The notes beneath the pieces are model-generated. The model made no database searches. It was not told the origin of the DNA and saw only the letters and a list, made by a program, of their open reading frames with translations. Source: Saliphagus infecundisoli (lineage in GTDB: Archaea; Halobacteriota; Halobacteria; Halobacteriales; Natrialbaceae). From it: a DNA stretch of 64,000 bases. Of this stretch, positions 59,189 to 64,000 are shown piece by piece. Position numbers and translations under genes: made by a program. Location: positions 1 through 64,000 of the forward strand of contig NZ_JAIWHV010000001.1 of assembly GCF_020177375.1 (NCBI RefSeq). The letters are read 5' to 3'. Every line of letters starts with the position of its first letter. Within the stretch, counting starts at the first letter, position 1.

Positions 59189-59980
59189 ATGACAGCCGCG
59201 CCGGTATCGCTCCTCGAGCGCGTCGAGAATCCCGAACACACGGGCGAGAACCGGTGTCTCCCCTGTACTGTCGTCAACGTCGTCCTCGCCGGTGCTCTCT
59301 CGGTCGCCGTCGGAGTCGTCTCCCCGCTCGCCGGCGTCCTCGCGTTCGCGGTCGGGATCGCTACGATCCGATTCCGGGGCTACCTCGTGCCGGGGACGCC
59401 ACGGCTCACGAAACGATATTTCCCGTCGTGGCTCCTCGATCGGTTCGGGAAGTTTCCGGCAGCCGACGCGGAGGAGATCGACGTCGAACGCTACCTCCTC
59501 TCTACGGGGGTCGTGGTCGACGACCGCGGGGCCGACGACCTCAAGATCGACCCCGGTTTCGAGGACCGCTGGCGCCGTCGGATCCGGGAGGTTCGGGGGG
59601 AAAGTGCCGACCGGAAGGCGCTCGCGGAACTCGTCGGCGTGCGCCCGGATACCCTCGATCTCGAGTGGTACGGCGACGCGTTCGTCGCCCGGATCGACGG
59701 CGAGTGGATCGGCCAGTGGGAGTCCCGATCGGCGTTCGTCGCCGACGTGGCGGCCTCGCGGGCCCTCGAGGAGCGCGCCGGCCGGGAGTGGAGCGGCCTC
59801 CCGCTCGCTGCCAGAAGCGAGGTCCTCGGGGCCTTGCGGCTCTTCCTCGAGCGTTGTCCGACCTGCGAGGGCGAGGTCGCCTTCGAGCAGGAGGTCGTCG
59901 ACTCCTGCTGTCGAAGCTACGACGTCGTCGCGGCGAGATGTACGGCCTGTGACGACCGACTTCTCGAGGTCGGGATCTAA
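59189..59980 (+). CDS. Conserved haloarchaeal membrane-associated protein with zinc ribbon
   Basis: A 263-residue protein. CLPC lies near residue 24, then two membrane helices (NVVLAGALSVAVGVVSPLAG and the next LAFAVGIATI), a soluble middle region, and a C-terminal Cys-rich part with CPTC, SCC and CTAC, likely one or two zinc sites. No family name is known to me. It lies among regulators upstream of the secreted-protein cluster. Confidence 0.65.
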   Translation: MTAAPVSLLERVENPEHTGENRCLPCTVVNVVLAGALSVAVGVVSPLAGVLAFAVGIATIRFRGYLVPGTPRLTKRYFPSWLLDRFGKFPAADAEEIDVERYLLSTGVVVDDRGADDLKIDPGFEDRWRRRIREVRGESADRKALAELVGVRPDTLDLEWYGDAFVARIDGEWIGQWESRSAFVADVAASRALEERAGREWSGLPLAARSEVLGALRLFLERCPTCEGEVAFEQEVVDSCCRSYDVVAARCTACDDRLLEVGI

Positions 59981-60016
59981 CCGTTCTCTTCGGGTTTCGC
60001 CGCGTCAAGTCCGTCC

Positions 60017-60547
60017 TCACCGGTCCCGGAGCCCGCGCCACAGCAGCGTCCGGTTCGTCCAGAGCTGATACCCGGAGAGGGCCGCGAACAGCCCCAGCGC
60101 GAGGCTCGTCCAGAGGAGGGCGTCGACGGCGGCGATCCCCGGCGCCTCGAGCAGCGAACCGAGGACGACGACGAGGCTACCGACCCCGAGCCCGCGGTAA
60201 ATTTCGGACCACGTCAGCCCGACGCACGTGAGGACCTCCATGTAGAGATCCACCTCGCGGGCGTGTTTACAGAGGCGGACGAGGCGTTGCTCGCGGTCGT
60301 ACTCGACGACGCCGACCTCCTCCAACCGTGGCAGATGGGTCTGGTGGAGCGAGTTGTAGACGCTCTCGCGGAGCCGGGTCGGCGGCGGCGACTCGCCGCT
60401 TTCCTGGACCGCGAGGCGTTCGGAGAGCTCCCGCAGCGAGGTCGTGCCCCCCGATTCCCCGAGCTGGCGGAGAGCCTCGATCCGGCGGCTGTTGCCCAGC
60501 AGCCGGTGGATTTCGTCTTCGGTAAGCGAGGTCGTCCTGAGTTGCAT
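60017..60547 (-). CDS. DUF7344-like winged helix with two membrane helices
   Basis: A 176-residue membrane-tethered regulator candidate. LTEDEIHRLLGNSRRIEALR, SLRELSERLAVQES, YNSLHQTHLPRLEEVGVVEY form the winged helix (residues 1-105); two membrane helices follow (GSLVVVLGSLLEAPGIAAV and LWTSLALGLFAALSGYQL). It is divergent from the SipW-type cluster with a 350-bp gap between, so it may read an envelope signal and control that cluster (inference from position). Confidence 0.8.
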   Translation of the reverse strand: MQLRTTSLTEDEIHRLLGNSRRIEALRQLGESGGTTSLRELSERLAVQESGESPPPTRLRESVYNSLHQTHLPRLEEVGVVEYDREQRLVRLCKHAREVDLYMEVLTCVGLTWSEIYRGLGVGSLVVVLGSLLEAPGIAAVDALLWTSLALGLFAALSGYQLWTNRTLLWRGLRDR

Positions 60548-60897
60548 GGTCCCCGTGGCCGGATTGTACGATTACTGTGGTATGTATGGGGAGCCGGCGT
60601 CGGTGGTATCGCCGCCCTGTCGTCTCGGAGTTGTGTTTGTCGGTATCATGAACGATGTAAACGGTCGTATTGGGCGGCGTGAACGCTTCACGCTCTGCCA
60701 TACCGTCGATCTAACGACCCGTTCGACCGTACGATTCGGCCGTTCGAAACGGCTATTCGGGGGTTAGAACCCTCAATTCCCTCATTCGTGGGCATACCGG
60801 CGGATCGTAACTATCCCCCATACCCTCGTGGAGTCTGATAACCGGTCGCGGCCCGCGCGGCGGCTCGCGGGGGTCACGATCGGGAGGATGACAACCA
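60548..60897. promoter_or_regulatory. Control region upstream of the SipW-type cluster
   Basis: These 350 bp hold no supported gene. Inverted repeats GCCGTT-CGA-AACGGC (60739-60753) and GGGTT-AG-AACCC (60761-60772) lie mid-way and may be operators. GGAGG at 60883-60887 is a clear ribosome site 10 bp before the ATG, so the first secreted-protein mRNA has a leader, unlike most genes in the window. Confidence 0.5.
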
Positions 60898-61557
60898 ATG
60901 AGCGAAAAAGACTTCGAGATCTCGCGTCGCAAGGCGCTTGCCGGCGTCGGCGTCGTCGGCGTCGCCTCCGCGGGCGCGGGACTCGGCACGACGGCGTATT
61001 TCAGCGACGAGGAAACGTTCGACGGAAACACGATCACTGCGGGCGAGTTCGGGATGGAGGTCAAGCAGACCGTCAAGAACGTCAATCAGGGCGGGCTGGG
61101 TCCTAGCCAGACGGACTTCGAAGAGGGCAACAATGACGATGGGGTGTGGGTTACGGACCCAATCACTATCGCCGACGCCAAGCCCGGCGACATCTACAAG
61201 TTCTGTTGGGAAGTTACGATCAACCACAATCCTGGTTACGTTGCCGTGTACGCTGACGGTCTTTCGGGCTCGGACAACGACCTCGCCAATAATCTCGACG
61301 CGACGGTCACGGTAGACGGCGATGATGTCGGGAATGTTGGAACTTTCAGTGATGTTCTCAGTCATCTCGACGGTGGGCAGTCCTATTGGGACCAGATCGA
61401 CAAAGGCCAGACAGTAACGTTCTGCCTCAAACTGGAGATCAGCACGAAGGTAGGCAACGAGATCCAGGGTCAGGAAACCGGGTGGGACCTGATTTTCTAC
61501 GCCGAGCAGGCCCGTCACAACGACGGTGGCCCGAGCGGTTCGCCATTCGACGACTAG
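60898..61557 (+). CDS. SipW/TasA-type secreted protein 1
   Basis: A 219-residue exported protein of the SipW-dependent (TasA/CalY-like) class. The signal has an Arg pair SRRKALAG and a Gly/Ala/Val-rich core; the end GTTAYFSDEETFDGNTITAG is the signature of this class, with cleavage expected before the Asp/Glu run. The mature part has IADAKPGDIYKFCWEVTINH and ends with FYAEQARHN. TasA-like proteins form extracellular fibres in bacteria, and archaeal relatives form bundling pili. It is followed by a paralogue with nearly the same N-terminal region. Confidence 0.85.
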   Translation: MSEKDFEISRRKALAGVGVVGVASAGAGLGTTAYFSDEETFDGNTITAGEFGMEVKQTVKNVNQGGLGPSQTDFEEGNNDDGVWVTDPITIADAKPGDIYKFCWEVTINHNPGYVAVYADGLSGSDNDLANNLDATVTVDGDDVGNVGTFSDVLSHLDGGQSYWDQIDKGQTVTFCLKLEISTKVGNEIQGQETGWDLIFYAEQARHNDGGPSGSPFDD

Positions 61558-61625
61558 CGACCTGATTCCACACCCCACCACTCCCACTCACGTTGGTACG
61601 CCGTCGCCGTACGCGCGGTGACCTA

Positions 61626-61667
61626 GGCGGTTCGATTCCGCCGGTGGGTTTCCCCCACGGGGGGAGG
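61626..61667 (+). promoter_or_regulatory. Structured leader and ribosome site of secreted protein 2
   Basis: GGCGG-TTCGATT-CCGCC (61626-61642) forms a stem-loop. It is followed by a C-run (61652-61656) opposite a G-run (61659-61664) that reaches into the ribosome site GGAGG at 61663-61667. The ATG lies 7 bp further at 61675. The pairing could hide the ribosome site and control translation. Confidence 0.4.
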
Positions 61668-61674
61668 ACAACCA

Positions 61675-62466
61675 ATGAGCGAAAAAGACTTCGAGATTTC
61701 GCGGCGCAAGGCGCTTGCCGGCCTCGGTGTAGTCGGCGTCGCCTCCGCGGGCGCGGGACTCGGTACGACAGCGTACTTCAACGACGAGGAAGAGTTCGAC
61801 GACAACACGATTACCGCAGGCAACTTCGGCCTGACGGTCGATCCCTATGGCCTCGCGGTCGATCAAGGTGAGCACCTTGAGGTTGATTGGAATACTGACA
61901 GCGGCCAAATGGAGGACGGTGTCTTCGCTGGCGGTGAGATTTTCATTGACGACATCAAGCCCGGTGACTATTTCAAGTTCTGCTGGGAGGTCACCGTTCA
62001 CCATAACCCTGGCTACGTACTGGTGAGGGCAGATAACGTCAAAGACCTTGACGGGTCGGAAACCGATGCCAACCTGAGTGATGATGATCTCCACGATACT
62101 GAGGATCTTGCGACTCTCGGCGAGACTGCTCGGGCAGAGGTCAAGATTTATAAGCCGGGCGGGCACAGCGAGGGTACCCTCTCGATTGTCCCCTATGATT
62201 CCCTCGACATCCTCCTCGACAGCCTAAAGGAGGGCTTGGTTATCTCCACCAGCCAAGAGGACCCGCTCTCGATCGGTCCAGATTCTGCGTCATACGAGTC
62301 CGTGATCGTCTGTGTTTATATTTGGGTTGGAGCGAAAGCGGGCGATCCGGGGGATATCGGCAACGAGATCCAGGGTGCCAAATTAAGCGCGAATCTCGAG
62401 TTCTACGCCGAACAGGCCCGGCACAACGGCGACAGCTTTCCGAGCGGGTCACCAGGCAGCGAGTAA
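61675..62466 (+). CDS. SipW/TasA-type secreted protein 2
   Basis: A 263-residue paralogue of the gene before. The first about 50 residues are almost identical (SRRKALAG, then GTTAYFNDEEEFDDNTITAG), as is the ribosome site. IDDIKPGDYFKFCWEVTVHH and NEIQGAKLSANLEFYAEQAR match again, while the middle (about residues 55-85 and 115-220) is longer and different. Codons in the middle are visibly lower in GC than the flanks, as in exchanged or fast-changing surface proteins. Expected to be cut by a SipW-like peptidase and to assemble outside the cell (inference). Confidence 0.84.
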   Translation: MSEKDFEISRRKALAGLGVVGVASAGAGLGTTAYFNDEEEFDDNTITAGNFGLTVDPYGLAVDQGEHLEVDWNTDSGQMEDGVFAGGEIFIDDIKPGDYFKFCWEVTVHHNPGYVLVRADNVKDLDGSETDANLSDDDLHDTEDLATLGETARAEVKIYKPGGHSEGTLSIVPYDSLDILLDSLKEGLVISTSQEDPLSIGPDSASYESVIVCVYIWVGAKAGDPGDIGNEIQGAKLSANLEFYAEQARHNGDSFPSGSPGSE

Positions 62467-62846
62467 CGAACCCGTAACGACGGCGATCGGGGATAGCACT
62501 CCTCGACTCTGCCCTGATCCCCCCGAGAATCCGTTCCAACGCTTTCGGTAACTCTCGAGGCCTCCTCGTATCGATCGTTCCACCGCTTGCGACGTGAAGC
62601 GCCGGTGTCGGCAAACCAGTTGTCCATACGGCGATCCCATGTGTCCTCCTCGGAGAAACACGGTCAGGAAAGCGGTATGACCGTCCTGTCGCCTCCAGCG
62701 ATCGGGTACAGGACTCATACATACACCACTGGTGATAGGAGTGGGCCTAACGGTGGCGGCCTTCGAGCCGCCCACACCACTACCATGCACACGCACACGG
62801 ATCGACCGTCGGCTGCCGTACCGACCCGCCCGCTCGAGGTGATCCC
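62467..62846. promoter_or_regulatory. Gap before secreted protein 3, with hairpin
   Basis: No gene is supported in these 380 bp. A hairpin GGCGGC-CTTCGA-GCCGCC lies at 62755-62772. Two short minus-strand frames (for example 62403-62627) overlap the end of the gene before and look like shadows. An ACATACACC stretch at 62719-62727 may be part of a promoter for the gene that follows. Confidence 0.45.
62836..62845 (+). promoter_or_regulatory. Strong ribosome binding site of secreted protein 3
   Basis: GAGGTGATCC is complementary over ten bases to the conserved 3' end of archaeal 16S rRNA (GGAUCACCUCCU). The GAGG core ends 7 bp before ATG 62847. This is an unusually long match for haloarchaea and fixes the start. 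Confidence 0.65.
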
Positions 62847-63899
62847 ATGATCGACGGGGACGGACCCTCCAGGCGCGAGATCCTCGCGGGCGCGAGCGGG
62901 CTCGGCGTCTTCGGCGCCGTCGGCGGCGCGGGCACCTATGCGGTGCTGAATGATTCCGAGGAGTTTCCCGGAAGCAGCATCGCCGCGGGCGAACTCGGGC
63001 TCGCCATCGACTGCCAGGGCGGGGGCTGTGAAACCGACGGCAACGCGGTTTCCGTCTCGTTCGGCGGAATCGAACCTGGCGATACGGGGACACGAACAAT
63101 CGAACTCACCGTGGAGGGGAACGCGGCGCGGCTCTGGCTCCGAACGGCCTGCCCGCCGGCCAGCGATCCGCTCGGGGACGCTCTCGCAGTCACCCTCTCG
63201 GACGACGAGGGCTGTGGGGGAACCGGAGAGCTGTTCTCGGGCTCGCTGACCGACCTCCGGCGGGAGTTCGCCGACGGGATTTCGCTCTCCGAGGGCTGCC
63301 TCGACCCTGGCGACACTCGCTGTCTCACCCTCGAGTGGAACTTTTCCGAGGAGGATGTGGAGGGGCTCGTCGGGCTCTCCGCGGAGCTCGAACTGGAGTT
63401 CGTCGCCGAGCAGTGTCGCCACACCGACGGAACCGAAAACCCGTTCGGCGAGAGCGGGGACTGTTCCGAACCCCCGTGTCCGGACTGTGTCGAACTCGGG
63501 AGGGCCGACGTCGAACCGGACTCGGTCTCGCCGGGCGATCGGTTCTCGCTCGGCAGCGGCTACGAGATCAAGTTCCTGAGTGTGACGAACAAGGGGGATG
63601 GTGAGACCGTCTGTGGAGCCATCCGGCTTCTCAGAGAGGGTAGCGAGGCCGCGGCACCAGCGATCTGCAAGGTCGTCGTCCGCGGCGGACCACCGGATCA
63701 TGCCGGTGGATCGGGTAGGAAGTCCCAGAGGGGGAGCGGTCCCGCAAGCGGGGCGAAGGAGTTCGAGATCGATCCACCCGCGACCCGGACCCGCGGCGAG
63801 GTCTGTACGGGCCAACGGGAGGGCGGGAACAGCGGCAAGGTCTTTCGACCGGCGATCAGCAACGTCATGGTCCATATCTGTCAGGGGGAAAGCCAATGA
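62847..63899 (+). CDS. SipW/TasA-type secreted protein 3, Cys-rich
   Basis: A 350-residue exported protein. The signal SRREILAGASGLGVFGAV ends in GTYAVLNDSEEFPGSSIAAG, the SipW-type pattern. The first domain has GIEPGDTGTRTIELTVEGNA and FVAEQCRH, as in the two proteins before. It carries many Cys residues (CQGGGC, CPP, EGC, CLDPGDTRC, CSEPPCPDC), and a second domain from about residue 220 (VSPGDRFSLGSGYEIKFLSV). The Cys may form disulfides outside the cell. Its TGA overlaps the next ATG (ATGA), so the following gene is coupled to it. Confidence 0.82.
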   Translation: MIDGDGPSRREILAGASGLGVFGAVGGAGTYAVLNDSEEFPGSSIAAGELGLAIDCQGGGCETDGNAVSVSFGGIEPGDTGTRTIELTVEGNAARLWLRTACPPASDPLGDALAVTLSDDEGCGGTGELFSGSLTDLRREFADGISLSEGCLDPGDTRCLTLEWNFSEEDVEGLVGLSAELELEFVAEQCRHTDGTENPFGESGDCSEPPCPDCVELGRADVEPDSVSPGDRFSLGSGYEIKFLSVTNKGDGETVCGAIRLLREGSEAAAPAICKVVVRGGPPDHAGGSGRKSQRGSGPASGAKEFEIDPPATRTRGEVCTGQREGGNSGKVFRPAISNVMVHICQGESQ

Positions 63900-64000
63900 G
63901 CACCGAACCCGCCGACGGCGAGGTCGCCGAGGGCCCGGAGGTCGAGAGTTCGGGGTCGGAAACCGAGGGGTCGGGGATGCCCCTCTGGCGCCGGGCGATC
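63896..64000 (+). CDS. Start of next gene, cut by window edge
   Basis: Thirty-five codons are visible: an acidic N-terminus (MSTEPADGEV...) that ends with PLWRRAI at the edge, where a membrane helix might begin. The ATG overlaps the previous stop. In haloarchaea, SipW-type substrates often lie next to a signal peptidase I gene, and this N-terminus would fit one, but that is only inference from position. Confidence 0.6.
   Translation, partial: MSTEPADGEVAEGPEVESSGSETEGSGMPLWRRAI

Noticed and set aside
61573-61650. A tRNA-like fold between secreted proteins 1 and 2 (T-arm-like GGCGG-TTCGATT-CCGCC, a GTACG/CGTAC stem with a 7-nt loop, and CCCACC/GGTGGG ends).
   Set aside because: The would-be anticodon loop has C at position 33, no D arm can be drawn, and the acceptor end has a mismatch and a poor discriminator. 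It is more likely a leader hairpin or chance, so no tRNA is called.
62403-62627. A 74-codon minus-strand frame beginning MDNWFADTGASRRKRW.
   Set aside because: It has no recognisable domain, overlaps the end of secreted protein 2, and lacks the usual codon bias. It may be a relic, but coding is not supported.

Overview
The window is chromosomal DNA of a halophilic archaeon (class Halobacteria). The proteins are very acidic, the DNA is GC-rich with strong G/C at third codon positions, and many genes begin within a few bases of the expected start of transcription behind a TTTATA-type box (leaderless mRNAs). Diagnostic genes include a thermosome, ribosomal protein L10e, SepF, paired type I and type II GAPDH, HalOD1 and Bat-type (HTH_10) regulators and many twin-arginine (Tat) signal peptides. 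The genus cannot be fixed from this sequence alone.

Layout. 0-14.5 kb: a lower-GC lipoprotein, a thermosome subunit, a glycosyltransferase and a methyltransferase, then a mixed housekeeping block (metallo-hydrolase, YkgJ-type Cys-cluster protein, GGGP synthase family, SGNH esterase, TRAM protein, radical SAM, Hsp20-like, Nudix, GT81-like). 14.6-19 kb: tRNA-Ser(GGA) followed by copied pieces of its own 3' end, a PadR regulator, a DsbA/FrnE protein, an MFS carrier, and a SRAP/HMCES protein whose N-terminus looks damaged. 19-31 kb: an ion transporter, then central carbon metabolism: gapI-pgk on the minus strand, divergent from gapII, with pyruvate kinase further on; L10e and stress genes lie between. 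31-42 kb: folate/molybdopterin genes, two methyltransferase/MATE loci, a type I IPP isomerase that lacks its usual catalytic Cys, a diacylglycerol-kinase-like protein, a PHP protein, and a divergent lrp/carA pair with two matching palindromes. 43-49 kb: purine genes (PurN-AICAR transformylase fusion, purB), ferredoxin, tRNA-Leu(UAA), CoA transferase and sepF. 49-54 kb: a MATE exporter, an ABC exporter and a lipoprotein.

54-64 kb is the accessory and most interesting part. It holds (i) three consecutive genes for one unrecognised ~100-residue domain, the first Tat-exported with a (GGGN)n tail built of 24-bp tandem repeats; (ii) a B12-dependent acyl-CoA mutase with the Phe/Gln residue pair typical of isobutyryl-CoA rather than methylmalonyl-CoA mutases; (iii) HalOD1 and DUF7344-like regulators; and (iv) three tandem genes for SipW/TasA-type secreted proteins, followed by the start of another gene that runs off the edge. 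The first two of these secreted proteins share almost identical signal regions and similar ends but differ strongly in the middle. Together these suggest an archaeal extracellular fibre or matrix locus with nearby surface-protein genes and its own regulators; this is inference from family and context.

Most genes are single transcription units. Likely operons are gapI-pgk, moaB-folate ligase, DUF7109-like-Nudix, the small-ORF/padR pair, and the tandem secreted-protein genes.
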